Below, in pieces: positions 12,376 through 24,231 of a stretch of DNA of 64,000 nt. This DNA comes from Calycina herbarum. Its lineage: Eukaryota; Ascomycota; Leotiomycetes; Helotiales; Pezizellaceae. The notes under the pieces are model-generated. The model saw nothing but the letters and a program-made list of their open reading frames with translations, made no database searches and was not told the origin of the DNA. The DNA is taken from NCBI GenBank assembly GCA_001414485.1, contig LLEY01000024.1, positions 62,001 to 126,000 on the forward strand, given 5' to 3'. The translations under genes and the position numbers were made by a program. Position 1 is the stretch's first letter. Each line of letters begins with the position of its first letter.

Positions 12376-13878
12376 ATGGCGAAATCAACAACACTTTTTG
12401 TTTCTTTACTTCTCTTCTCTCTTTCGAGTGCTCTCCCTCAAGCCATACCCGCTCCTGGAAATGCAACATCCGCAGATCTAGAAACATGTCTTGAAGGTGC
12501 TGGTGTCGAGGTCATCGCCCCGGCAGACACAGAATGGTCATCCGTCTCCCAAGCATGGCAACTTCGAATCACTACTTCGCCAACTCTGATGGCTTACCCA
12601 ACAACCAATGCCGAACTAGCATCCGCACTTTCCTGTGCTCTCGCTTCCGATACCAAAGTCTCGGCCCTCGCCGGAGGTCACTCATTCGTCGCTTACGGAT
12701 ACGGAAACGACGGGAATCTGGTCGTCGACATGGCAGCTTTCAACTCGATGTCCTTCGATGAAGCAACCGGCCTCCTAACATACGGAGCCGGAAACAGAGT
12801 TGGGCCCGTTGCAAAATTCGCCTGGGATGGCTATGGAGTTCACTTCCCTCACGTGAGACATGGACGGCCGGGACTGGCTGGGTCTTCTATTGGAGGTGGT
12901 TTCGGTACCACCTCTCGATTCTTGGGGACGCCGATGGATTATCTTGAGAGTGTAAATTATATGCTCTACAACGGGACGGAAGTCACGTCCAAGGCGGGAG
13001 ATGATCTCTTCTTCGCTGCTCAGGGTGCTGGATCCTCGTTTGGGATCTTGACTTCTCTTACGACGAAAACGTGGAAACCTACTTATCAAACTGCTATCAA
13101 TTTCACGCTCAGTTTGGGGGCGGTTAGTTTAGAGGTTGGAATAAATTCCTTACTTGCTGTGCAGGAATACGCTGTTAACGAGGCACCGGATGAATTCGCA
13201 ATTCGTTGGTCCATTTCTGTCTCCCCATTTTCAGGAACCGGATACTTTTATGGAGATCCAACAACCTTCGATGCAGCCCTCGCACCACTCATGGCTCGTT
13301 TGCCCGCCAACGCCTCCCTCACAAAAACCGAACTCGGATGGTGGGCGCAAGAATCGGCCGCTAATCCAGGAGTAAATCTTACAGATGGTGGTGCTCCATC
13401 TTCGAGAACCTCTTATACGCAATCCCTTGCTTTGACGGCTGATACTCCATTAACCTATGATTTGGCTTATACTTTGTATTCGGAGGGCACTTATAAATTC
13501 AACCGCACGGATATGTCACGAAATGGCTATCTCGATCTTTGGGGTGGTGTCACGAAGAATGTTAAGGATTCTGATACCTCGTATCATCATGGGAATAACC
13601 TCTGGTTGATTAGACTTGATGGTGTTTCTAGAAGCACTACATGGCCACCTGATGGGACAGAGTATATGAAGGCTCTTATGACGCCTTTTGAGAATGCTCT
13701 TACCGAGGCGAATATTCCCTTGAGAGGATTTGCCAACTACAGAGATTCTGCTCTCACGGAGGCGGAGTGGAGTGAGAGACTTTATGGTGCTGAGAACTAC
13801 GCCAGGTTAAAGAGCATCAAAGCCGCCTACGATCCCATGGGGATGTTCACCAATAACGGACAAAGTATTGGTCTTTGA
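12376..13878 (+). CDS. Secreted FAD-binding oxidase, AA7-like (oligosaccharide oxidase type)
   Basis: Intact single-exon gene of 500 residues, the usual size of AA7 gluco- or chito-oligosaccharide oxidases. A signal peptide spans about residues 1-19, followed by a Pro-rich start of the mature protein and several N-x-S/T sites. The FAD PCMH fold is clear: ALAGGHSFVAYGYG with His102 at the 8-alpha flavin linkage position, then GAGNRVGPVA, GSSIGGGFGTTSR and AAQGAGSSFGILTS. The C-terminus has the BBE-type ending FANYRDS...WSERLYGAENYARLKSIKAAYDP...NNGQSI. The second flavin anchor of bicovalent members (Cys in an HGTCP-like segment) is absent: the segment reads HFPHVRHGRPG (156-166), with His162 where Cys would align. 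A mono-covalent enzyme is therefore inferred. The substrate cannot be read from sequence. Confidence 0.9.
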   Translation: MAKSTTLFVSLLLFSLSSALPQAIPAPGNATSADLETCLEGAGVEVIAPADTEWSSVSQAWQLRITTSPTLMAYPTTNAELASALSCALASDTKVSALAGGHSFVAYGYGNDGNLVVDMAAFNSMSFDEATGLLTYGAGNRVGPVAKFAWDGYGVHFPHVRHGRPGLAGSSIGGGFGTTSRFLGTPMDYLESVNYMLYNGTEVTSKAGDDLFFAAQGAGSSFGILTSLTTKTWKPTYQTAINFTLSLGAVSLEVGINSLLAVQEYAVNEAPDEFAIRWSISVSPFSGTGYFYGDPTTFDAALAPLMARLPANASLTKTELGWWAQESAANPGVNLTDGGAPSSRTSYTQSLALTADTPLTYDLAYTLYSEGTYKFNRTDMSRNGYLDLWGGVTKNVKDSDTSYHHGNNLWLIRLDGVSRSTTWPPDGTEYMKALMTPFENALTEANIPLRGFANYRDSALTEAEWSERLYGAENYARLKSIKAAYDPMGMFTNNGQSIGL

Positions 13879-16096
13879 GTGGGGCTGTCTAAAGAACGGT
13901 TTCTTGTATGATATTTATTAGACTGAAACCATTTCTAGATGGATGCGAGACTTGTAGATATGTTTATAAACCAAATTTCAAGAGTAGAAGTTAAACGTTC
14001 ATCATCATCGTTTCGATACATACATTTTCATTTGCGCCCTAAATTCTTTATTGATTTAACTAATGTCCCTTCCGACCCCTCGGACCTGGATGTTCCCCCC
14101 ATAAACCACCACATGGCCAAGGACATTTCCATTCCTCATATATCACCAACACAAGAAACCACACGAGACCCACGATGAATAAAAATAGGAGACAGAAGAA
14201 GAGGACGCGACAGAGTTGACCTACCATTCTTCATCTTCTCTGTCTCGACGTTGTTGGGTGCTGAAAAGAATGTTTATGCTTGAGTAACTTGGTGGTTGGG
14301 AGGTGGTTAGGAGGGGTTGGGTGTGGTTGTTATGTTGGTGAGGCGGAGGGTTGTGCTGCGAGGTTATTAGTGAGATGATTGTTCAAAGATGCTTCGAAGG
14401 AACTTTGAAGCGGGTCGAAGAGTGATAATATTTACAGTAGTTGTCTCCACGCTTTCAGATGTATCGCTTTATGCTCCGTCATTTTTCTTCATATGCTTCG
14501 GAAAAGATACAAAAATCTCAACACTTCATTGAATCACAAGGAACAAAAAGTTCAAGGAAATAGTAACCATTCTCCTGAAACATGCGAAGATGGAATTGAA
14601 ATACAAGTCAGCATCATTTTCATGGTTGCCTAAAAGCTTGACGAATTCTTGACATGATATACCTTGCCGAAATACGCACTTTTAATGTCACCGCCCTCTT
14701 TCCTTTATAAGGCATCCCGATCTGAACTCCCTTAACATACCCAATTCTCTTTTCATACGCCAGACTACCTACAAAATTACTATCTTAAATCATTAATTGA
14801 TACCCCGACAAGTAACTACCACCTGGGAGGCCAAGCAAGAAACATCATCAGTATAAATATAAACCCAATGATCAACAGGAGTAATATAATCAGAGAAAGA
14901 CATCCACAAGATTTCTCAAGAGAGCTTGCCATGGTTTTTGGTTCCTTGCGCAATTGGTTCTGGGGTGGGATAGTCGTACTGTCGTAATTTGGTGGTTGTA
15001 AGGTATCTTGGAGAGGCTGGGCTGGATGATAGTGATGGTAACAGTGATGATGGGGTGTATGACCGAGCTGAGTTGTGCGGTTGTGTTGAGATGTCTGATG
15101 AAGTTAGAAATATACATTGCTACTTTGCTATCGAAATTTTTACACTTTTTGTGTCGAAATGCGTGGTCGTAGGACCATGGTTTGTGACAGTACAAGCACT
15201 CGAACCGTTACGTGATAACTCAACAACACATCGTAAAAAATACAACAAAAATATGAACTGATGCGCACGATACCAAGTTACTTCTGACTGGTGCATTGAA
15301 GGTTTTTGTTGCATTTGCGTCGAATTTTAGGCGTTGGTATTTCTCATAGCGCAGAGTAATGTTTTCCCTACCTTTCAGAAATTCATGACTGTAGCCCCTC
15401 GTGCTTTCCATTCTAAAATTGTCCTAATACTTTTAGGAGAATAAAAAAGTTTTAAATATAATTGTTCAAGTCGTTTAGGAAAATTTGATTTATTTTCGGA
15501 GTTTTAGTTGAACAATGGGGGAGTTGAGCAGAGGGATTCTACTCTTCTTGGTTAGTCAGGATTTCTGCACCCCTGGTGGGGACACAACAGTATTCAGCGA
15601 GGATTAGCAAGGAGATCGAGAGCTGTTTCTCGTGTTACTTTGGTTGGTCCATCGAATTCATACCAATACCTTTCACCCAAGCTTGGACTTCTCGCTACTA
15701 CCGCCACCTCTCGGCCTATCACCAGTATGTGTAGTTATTCGTGGCGATCAGTTGTCCTATCTTAACTAGCATGGAATATTGTGCGAAATAGCCTCGATTA
15801 ATTAGCGTTTAGACTTTGTCATTCTTTTAGATTGTAGATAAAGAGATACATTATCCTCCACCCTATACCCCCTAGCGTATGGTGAAATCCGATGCGAAAA
15901 TCCGTAGAGACCACCATAGAAAGGGAAATGCGGCACGAGAGTATGTGATAGCATGATATGAATGTACTAAAATGCTGATAAAGATTACTAGGTATTTCAT
16001 TTCCCATAAATACAGTGCTCCCCACCGTCTGCAACCCGCAGAGATATTCCCAAAGCCAATTTTGCCTCCCAAACCAATTCCCAAGATAAGAACCAA
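13879..16096. other. Intergenic between AA7 oxidase and MFS transporter 3' ends, nothing recognised
   Basis: 2.2 kb between convergent genes. Small frames such as 14989-15261 lack any domain, signal peptide or splice continuation. No repeat or RNA gene was recognised. Confidence 0.5.
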
Positions 16097-18060
16097 TTAT
16101 TTTCCAACTTCTGAATCGCTTGTTCGCACTGAACCAGCACCAGCAACACTCTTCCCCTGTAATTTTCTCGCAACATCATCCGTCATGTAATCCTCGACAT
16201 TAGGACTTATGATAGCTGCCACCAAAAGAATAGCACCGAATGGCAATGTACACAAGAATACAGTTCTAAAGGACAACGAATAGGCATGCTTGACTGCATG
16301 ACCCACTGCCTCTGCGATTTCTGGTGTCATTCCTTCGACTTTAGCAAAAGAACCGGATGTTATGCCCGCGAATAGACTGGGAATGGAAGCAGCGGGAAGA
16401 CCGGCTCCTGTTGCAGCTGGTACGACGTATCGTGGAAGGTACTTGGTGAGCCCATTGGTAAGAAGTGAGATGTAAAGCGAGGTAGCAATTGACGATGAAG
16501 CCGTTCTGATACTTCCCATTGCACCAGCGACGAGACCGATATCCTCTGGTTCCCAGACAAGAGCCATCGAAGAAAGGGTCAAGTTCTCGATATATCCAGC
16601 AGCTGCCGTTCCGATGAGAAGGAAGACGACGGATCGAGTGCGAGAGTACTCGTCAACGGCTGACATAGCAGCGACAAAAGTAACCATAATGACTGATGCG
16701 ACAGTCATTTGAATCTTCATACGAGGCAAGTATCGAATACCAAAACCTGCAGCGATTTGACCTGTGAGTAGTCCTCCTCCCACGGCACAAGAGAGCCAAC
16801 CAATTTCCTTAACGTTGGTGGTGAAAAGAGCGCCGCAGAGTGTGGGCCACACAACTGTCATGGAATAATATACCATTGCTGCAATTGAAGCACAAGCTGT
16901 GATGGCATCGTACTTGATGTTCTTGAACAATCTCATTGGCATGAGTGGGAATTCGTGTCCGCTGTATGCCTCCCAGCATCCGAATCCAATGAGTGTGGCA
17001 ATACCGAGAAGAAGTGTGGCCAAAACGTGTGCTGAAGCCCATGGATATGCTTGTCCACCCCCTATTTATTCTTTAGTCTACGTTCTTTTTTAAAATCGTG
17101 AGATTCGACTTACAGTTCAGGCCAATCAAGAAAAGAACCAAACCAGTCGTGAAGAAGAAGATTCCGACCCAATCAAGACCCTTAAGTTGGCTCATCTTTG
17201 ACTTTCCTCCGACGTGAAGTTGAGTGTAAGTTGGTGGATGGTAGCAGAGGAAGTACATCCCAGCAGCGAGGAAATTGATAATGCAGCCTAGAATATATGA
17301 CCATCTCCATTGGAGACCAGTGTTTTCGAAAAATGCTCTTGCGACTGGAGGACCGAATACGGCGAATGGAACAGATGTTGATAGTACTAGAGCGTTGAAA
17401 GGTCCACGTTGTTTGTTTGGTACCAATTCTCCGATGATAACCGAGAAAGAAAGTTGACCGGCTGCAGCGAGACCGTTGAGGCAGTTGGTAGCAATAAGTT
17501 GGTTTACTGTTTGTGCGGATGCACCAATGACATTACCGACCAAAGCCATGATCGAAGATCCAATAAAGAACCATCGGCGACCAAAAACTTGAATTGCCAT
17601 TAGCTTTGAATATTGCGAATCAAGAAGGCAAGTACTCACTGTCCGAAAGACGACCAACAAGTGCAAGACCAATTGTAAATCCCATCGTCCATGACAAAGC
17701 TACCCAAGTGATATTTGGATTTGCACCACCATTTGAGAGTGCTGCATTAATCAAAGATAATGTATTTGCTGGCAGAACCCAACCAAGATAACCACTGATT
17801 TGTGCAAGACATGTTGCCTAGATGATGTAAGGATAAATTAGTTACTCACTCGGAAGAGAAAGACTCACAATCAAAGTGCCGATGAAATCCTTGCTTCGAT
17901 AATAACCTTTTGGCATCTCAGCATACAACCCTCCAATCGCCTCCGGAGCGACTTTGTCATGATGAAGCTCTACAACTGCTGCCGGTGCATGATGTCCACG
18001 TATGCCATGTGTTTGTTCTCGGTGCTCGAGGTGGATATCGTGCTTCTCGCTGTCAGACAT
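16097..18060 (-). CDS. MFS transporter, TRI12-like (fungal efflux pump subfamily)
   Basis: Integral membrane proton antiporter of the major facilitator superfamily, likely about 14 helices. Exons are 18060-17869, 17817-17640, 17587-17114 and 17061-16097 with introns of 51-52 nt, giving 602 residues, a typical TRI12-type length. The N-terminal 45 residues are His-rich and charged (cytoplasmic), followed by GYLGWVLPANTLSLINAAL, WTMGFTIGLALVGRLSD-IFGRRWFF (MFS motif A between helices 2 and 3), NQLIATNCLNGLAAAGQLSFSV, and paired hydrophobic segments to the end. The C-terminal tail is short and polar. TRI12 members include trichothecene and siderophore-type exporters, but nothing here identifies the substrate. 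An SDR gene follows on the same strand upstream, too far for a shared promoter. Confidence 0.9.
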
Positions 18061-18840
18061 GTTGTTTTTCTTATCTTGATTCTTGTGTAGTAGGCCGGTT
18101 CTAGTTGAGAGAGTCCGAATAAGCCAAATGAGAAAACTGACTGGCTGGATTTTTCAAAATAAAAATATATCACAGGGGCATGATCATAAATAATGAATGT
18201 TGAGATTCAACATATCCCATGGCGATGTGAAAGACGGGATTCGGATCGTGATCTAGACCACCCCCGTCTCGTGCCGCAACATATGGGTGGCGTAGTGCTA
18301 ACAAAAGGCTAAACACACGGCGAATCCCCAGGGTTCCGCTGTGATAGGTGAAGATGCGGGGATGGAAAACCTTTTCCGAGGTGCCTTTTCCGGGATTTGA
18401 GGCTGAGAGGGAAAGACAATGCGTCGAGGTCGAATTGTTGAGAGTGCTTCGAGACTCGATAGCTTGAGTTCAATCGGGCAAGCTTCTCCAATGGAAGTAT
18501 TTTCCCAGTACCTGAGAGCCCAGAGACGTGACTCTTCCGTGCATCAATCCACCCTGTCGGGTTCAAATCTGGGCTTCTTGATTTTTGCCTGGATATCTAT
18601 GAAGAAACGAACCGACCATTCCTGTAGCGAGACGCGTCAAAATTCGAGCTCACCAGACTAGTTGGATTCGAGTAATCAATATCACAATCTTGAGGCGTAT
18701 GTTCTGAGGCGTAGAAAATGGAGAAACGAACCGACCAATCAACCTTCCCGCTGGGAAGCACATCAATTTTTGAACTCACGATTCACATCCCAGAAATAGA
18801 TTTCATGTTCTGATAACCCGTACCCTTTGCATTGGAAGAA
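18061..18840. other. Intergenic: MFS promoter side and SDR 3' side
   Basis: 780 bp with no supported gene. Two similar short stretches, GAAACGAACCGACCA near 18603 and 18722, form a small direct repeat of unknown meaning. Confidence 0.45.
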
Positions 18841-19747
18841 CTAGCAGGCCCAGCCACCATCAATACTTTGAACTGTGCCAGTCATGTAAGACGAGCCATC
18901 ACAAAGCAACCACGCGATCAATTCTGCAACTTCCTCAACCCGACCTTCCCGACCCATTGGTACATTTGCCACGTTGCTATTGTCTGTGTGCACAGTTTCT
19001 TTGGACTTCCGGACCATGGGCGTATCAATTGGCCCCCTGAACGGTTGTTGTTAGCATCATTTTCCGGAAAAGACCCAGATCGTGAGATGCAAATCGAAAT
19101 CCGAACTGTCAAACCTGGGGATAAGAACATTGGGGAAGTGGGAACTGTACTTACGGCGCAATAGCATTACACCTTATTCCCTTCGCACCTTGCTCTTTCG
19201 CACATGCTCTGGACAACCCTACCACTGCATGTTTGCTTGCGATATAAGCCGAGTTTTTCACCATGCCCATAACTCCAGCGATACTAGAAGCATTGACGAT
19301 ACTGCTTCCCTTTCCACCATCCTCCAAAGTCTTCATATTGACAATTTCAGCCCTCATACAATTTAAAGTGCCGCCTAAGTTTACCCCGACGACAAAGTCC
19401 CAGTCATCATCCGAGACCTCTTCGATATTCTTCAACCCAATCTCTTTTCCAATAACACCAGCAAGGTTTACCGCCCCATCTAGCTTCCCATGTTCCTTGA
19501 CAAACGAAGAAATCCATCCTTCGACGGCTGAACGTTGTCCGACATTTACAACCGCGCTGGTAATATTTCCTGTGCTCGAAGGGAAAGAAGATTTTATAGA
19601 AGTGACAGCGGCTTTCAACGCTTCTTCCGAAATGTCGGCTATAGAAATGATAGCACCTCGAGAATAGAGAAGGTGTGCAGTCTCAAGGCCGATGCCCGAA
19701 GCTCCTCCAGTAATGACAATGACTTTGCCTTCGAATTTGTGAGACAT
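18841..19747 (-). CDS. Short-chain dehydrogenase/reductase (classical SDR)
   Basis: NAD(P)-dependent oxidoreductase with a Rossmann fold. Exons are 19747-19155 and 19036-18841 (118-nt intron), giving 262 residues, typical of classical SDRs. Motifs: TGGASGIG (13-20) for cofactor binding, NLAG (94-97, usually NNAG), and the catalytic set Ser154/155, Tyr168 and Lys172 (YIASK). The C-terminus has APGPIDTPM and SYMTGTVQSIDGGWA, a normal SDR ending. An acidic residue after the second strand (IADIS) suggests NAD(H) preference; this is an inference. The start is the ATG before SHKFEGKV; the frame is open further upstream to 19843, but that extension is not SDR-like. Substrate unknown. Confidence 0.92.
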
Positions 19748-22700
19748 ATTGGCGAAGTATTTGTTGTGAATGGAGAGGATGAGATTCTGTAAAGTAGTAC
19801 AAAGTAACAGCGGGTGATAACATAGGCGAAATGAGTAAAGCAATTGATCTTTAAGATGAAGTTGTGATATCTTATTGCCGACGTATACTACAGGTACTCT
19901 CGGCTTTGGTCACAGGAACCGAGAATAACTGGAGAATGATCGGATTGTCGTTCGGGCCAAGTCAGTCAAACATGAGAGAAAGAAGCTCAGAGGGTGATCT
20001 CTTCCTCAGACCTGAAAGTCAGGGGAAGCCCGGGTCTTTTATTCCGAGTTGCTACACCGGTAAAGCGGGGTGGTCACATGACCAACGTGACAAGACCATT
20101 GATTTCAAACTGACGCACCAGTTCAACTATTAAGAATGCTTGGTAAGCCGTATACGACCAAAAGCTGTTCATAAGCTCTTCATAAGCTGAATCTCGAAAC
20201 CGTGGGGCAGATTGAAGACATTGTGACCTAAAATGAACACAGCACCACAAGCACGATCCACTACACGTTGCACCATGTGCGAGGTCTTGCACGAGCGCTA
20301 CATGTATTCGAAATGAAACCAATGTATCTGGCCAGCACGAGATGAGTTAAAAGAGAGAAGATGAGTTGAAGGAAAGAAAGATAGGTAACCCTTGTTTGGG
20401 GAATTGGTGATTTGGTGTTCGCTTAGATTACGGGCTAACTCGATTTGGTAGTAATGTGATGCTGTAATAAAATTCCAGTTATGCTAAGAAGGGGATGATT
20501 TTCTTCTAGAAGTGAAATAGCATCCCAATGTACAGCGATACGGTTTCAAGTGAACGATCACAAATTCTTGCGTTAGTCTCGTAAATGTAAATTAATATCC
20601 AAAACATGGAATTCCAATTTTACTTCGTCGTGGCTAGGTACACAATGAAAACACTTCGTAACAGGGAAATATTTTGGAGCCATTGCCTTTGTAAGCTCCT
20701 CCCCACAACATCCTCACCACTCTAAACGTTCAAAAGATTTGGCTCTGTGATACTTCCAAATCGAAAGCCAACATGTGTGGCTCGCCTCCAATAGGTAACA
20801 TTTCCGGAAACTTCTCGTCGCTATCGATACTCACTTCCTTAGTATAAACCTCCCTCTGGATTCTTTCCAGTTCTCATGTTGACTTCTTCATTCATCCCAT
20901 GCAAAGTTTCTTTCTCTTTGTGGACTCCCATAACTTGAGTCGTACGTATTTTCTTGATTGGGTAAATTTATTCCTTGAGTTCTGGTAATTGTCTCCTCTC
21001 TCTCACTGCTATTCACCGATTGATCGTGTCTCTGACCTGGATACCTTCCGCAATGTATATCCCAAGCGCTATTGGCGTACTAAGATTTAAAGTTGACTAT
21101 GTTACCCCCATTTTGCAAGCCGTCTTGAATCTGTTGTTAAAAACATATGTATTCTTGTCCACAGCTTAGTTGAAGAGGTTTCGAGAATTTGGTCGAGAAG
21201 GTGCTCAGAAATATCAAAGAAAGAGAGGATAAATAAGAATAGAAGAGTTCTAAAATTTGTCAAGGAGGGTTTAAGCGATCAGACATGACGGTATATGACT
21301 CAAGCATGATAAGTTTTTGCTATTGCCAGCAAAAACCGTTATGAAATATGAGTATTCAAACAAACATTGGCTAAAAATGGTCATGTCGTCTAATTTGATT
21401 GCGCCACATTTCCCTTTGCAACAAGCTTCTAATGTTTCCCGAACAATTCATTCATTCTGAAGGGGCAAAGATCGAGCGCATCGGAGACTGTAGCTAGGTA
21501 AGTGAGGAAAATAATAAATGGCAAAGTGTATCTTCACTCCAAATTTTATTGAAGAGCTACGAGGTGTGCAAATCATTGAATACTCTCTCAACAATCTATT
21601 CAGATAACTCCCAAACTCCCATACCACCACCATGGCTCCAACTAATCCTGAAACCTCTTCTCCCCACGGAGGCCCATATCCTATGATTTATTTTACCACT
21701 CTTGGGGTACAATGTAACTAGACGTTGACTTGCTCACCCCAGCCTTTGCCTTTCCCTGGGTATGTTTGACACTGGTAGACACGGTTTTCGTGATTACAGT
21801 AGTGTCCTTGTTTGAAGGGCATGCTTGTCCGCTGGAAGTTATGGACGTTGTGTTTCTCATGGGAATACTGTCTTTGTTCTGTTGAACAGTGCTTCCACCC
21901 GATTTTCATCGTTTTTGGAGCCGAAGCCGCAGCAATTCTGACCCATTTTGGCTCAATGATGAAACTCGCTTTTTTTCTCCTTGGGCACAGAATAAAACAA
22001 CAAATATTGAACTGGGAGACTGCAAAAATTATTCTTCGCAATACTTAATTATCAAATCTCTTGAGATTGATAGTTGACCGATTGAGCTTGTCAAAAAAAC
22101 AACAGGGGTCTAAGATGGTATATATAGAGTTGCATTACAAGTTTGTGAGCAACAAAACTCATGGGAATCAGATCTTTTGTGACAGAGAATAGAGCAATTT
22201 AGATAGCATACAGTTAGTTTTATGTATAAGTGACCTTGAAACTAGTCATGGAAGTACAAGGATGGAAACATAAACCCATCTCCCAAATTCTCCACTACTT
22301 CAACAGTCGTTCGGTATAAGTTACGACAGAAAGAGTCAATATCATAGTTCCGTTTTTAGCTCATACGTATTAATCTTCTAGGTTTTGCTGAAACAACTGG
22401 GGATCAGATTTAAGCCGTCCTGTTCTTGAGAGTAGCAGTTCCAAATTCCTGCGCCCCCTGGTTCTCTTTCATTCCTTCCGAGGGAGGTTGGTTGAATGCT
22501 AGACGGTACTAAGAGGCAAAACAACGAGGGATTTAATGGTGCCCAAATGATTCAATCCATCTGTCTAGAAGTCTTTAATGATTCATCCAACTTTCCCATA
22601 ACCTCGTGCAATAGAACCCTTCAAAGTTGTAAACCCCTGACCATCATTTTCTTTGCTTCATAGGCTATTCTCCTACTCGGCCTTGAATCTTCCTATTCTA

Positions 22701-23145
22701 TGGGCTTATAATTATTCTTACAAAAATAATTTGAATCATATTCTAGTCCTATAAAGTCCAAGAAGGAGATTATCCTCGAGCCAGCACAGTGGAGTATGTC
22801 AATCGACTTTTCCTGGTGCGATTCAAGTTTCTCAAAAAGTTTAAGCCTCGAACATGCTCGGCACCCTCACTTCACTTCTTTCCCCTTCAGAAGTCAGACG
22901 TTCGAGGTGCTACTTTCTTGACAAGACTTAAAAACTCTTAGCATAGTGGAGCTTCCAGGTGACAAATTTTCTAAGAAGGTCACAAGTACCTCCACCAGCC
23001 TGACTCTACGATAGTCATCCGCGCACGATCCCTTGGAGTGTTTGGTAAGATATGAAAATGTTTGCAATGGAAAAGAAAGGTGTGAGATTTCGACAATGTA
23101 ATTCATAAATCCCATAATATCATTCTCATCCTACCGAAATGACCA
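19748..23145. other. Gene-poor interval, no supported gene
   Basis: 3.4 kb. Short frames exist but none has a recognisable domain. A minus-strand stretch at about 21718-21850 could encode a short Cys-containing tail preceded by a plausible acceptor, but no first exon with a signal peptide was identified. Otherwise it seems to be non-coding. Confidence 0.45.
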
Positions 23146-24231
23146 CTACTCTATACTGTCATTACTCAAGTAATCAGAGTCGTAATCAGAGTCTTCGTCT
23201 TCCTCCTCCTCCTCTTCATTTCCCTCCTCCATCAACATAGGTTCCACACAAAATTCATTCACGACCCTCTCCTTTTCAAACTCCAACATGCCAACCCGCA
23301 ACCTCGGCATCTCCCACTCCCTCATCGCCTTACTGTTCAACTTTACCACATCAACATAAGTTTCAAAACTCTCTAGAAATTGTCCATAGGCCGTCAATTT
23401 CACCCCCTCCCCAGTAACGAAATCGATAGCCTTCTTCTGTCTCAAAAACTTCTTATCAACCTTCTCCTCACTATCAACCTCCCGAATAGTAGGAGTTCCC
23501 CATTTGCTTTTTCCAGAGAACATACTCGCATCTCCAACCCAGGTAAGCGTTTTTAGATTCTTGCAAAATGCGATTTTTCTGTCGATTCCCCAGTTAAGTT
23601 GTCCCGTAGTGGGGCAAAGTCTCTGGCGACCCTCCCTTGGAAATAAAATTCCGTCTTTGCAATAAAAATCCTCATCATCATGATCCACAAATTCATTCAT
23701 AGAATTATCCGGAAAAGGCAGGGCCAAATGCTGAATCTTATCCAAAGCAAGCATAGGAAATCTATAAGCTCGCAAAAAACCCTGAAAGAACTTCCGTTCG
23801 ATGACTTCTTCTGCTAACTCATCCTGTCTTTGATACTGCTGAAAATGAGACGTTGTGTTCTCATCTTCTGGATTGAAGGGCGGGATATAGATAGTATCGA
23901 TTTTCGGATTCCAATATGTTTTGTCGAATTCTGAAGGGGTGTGGCCGAAACCGAGGACGAAGTTTTGTAATGCGAAGGTGCGGGAGCTGCGGTTTATGTG
24001 GAAGAGGATTGGGAGTTGAGAGGGGGCGAGGTCGTGGATGTTTGCCGGGATGCAACCGTCGATTAATCTCGCGGCAGGATCTTGGGGGAATCCAAGACGG
24101 ATATGTCGTGCTGGTGGCATGCAGAATTCCCAGATCATCAGGTGGAGTTCGGCGGGAAGGTTATTGAAGAAACATTTTTGGTCTGGGGAAACCAGGGCGT
24201 CTGACATGATGGGAGAATATGGAGAGGACAT
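23146..24231 (-). CDS. 2EXR-domain protein of unknown function
   Basis: Single exon of 361 residues. It begins at the ATG of MSSPYSPIMSDAL; the frame is open further upstream to 24549, but that part is low-complexity and not 2EXR-like. The region from about residue 18 to 110 matches the fungal 2EXR pattern: FFNNLPAELHLMIWEFCMP, then RHIRLGF, PILFHINRSSRTFAL and a TYWNPKIDTIYIPPF segment. The middle carries the usual follow-on KIQHLALPF and a CKNLKTLTWVGD strand. The C-terminus is a run of Glu/Asp with Tyr and Ser (EEEEEEDEDSDYDSDY). The domain is expanded in plant-associated ascomycetes; no biochemical role is established. A later start at the second Met (24207) is possible. Confidence 0.85.
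   Translation of the reverse strand: MSSPYSPIMSDALVSPDQKCFFNNLPAELHLMIWEFCMPPARHIRLGFPQDPAARLIDGCIPANIHDLAPSQLPILFHINRSSRTFALQNFVLGFGHTPSEFDKTYWNPKIDTIYIPPFNPEDENTTSHFQQYQRQDELAEEVIERKFFQGFLRAYRFPMLALDKIQHLALPFPDNSMNEFVDHDDEDFYCKDGILFPREGRQRLCPTTGQLNWGIDRKIAFCKNLKTLTWVGDASMFSGKSKWGTPTIREVDSEEKVDKKFLRQKKAIDFVTGEGVKLTAYGQFLESFETYVDVVKLNSKAMREWEMPRLRVGMLEFEKERVVNEFCVEPMLMEEGNEEEEEEDEDSDYDSDYLSNDSIE

Noticed and set aside
21718..22041. Possible small Cys-containing secreted protein, minus strand
   Set aside because: The frame starts with TTG, no first exon with a signal peptide was found, and the similarity to effectors is only an impression.
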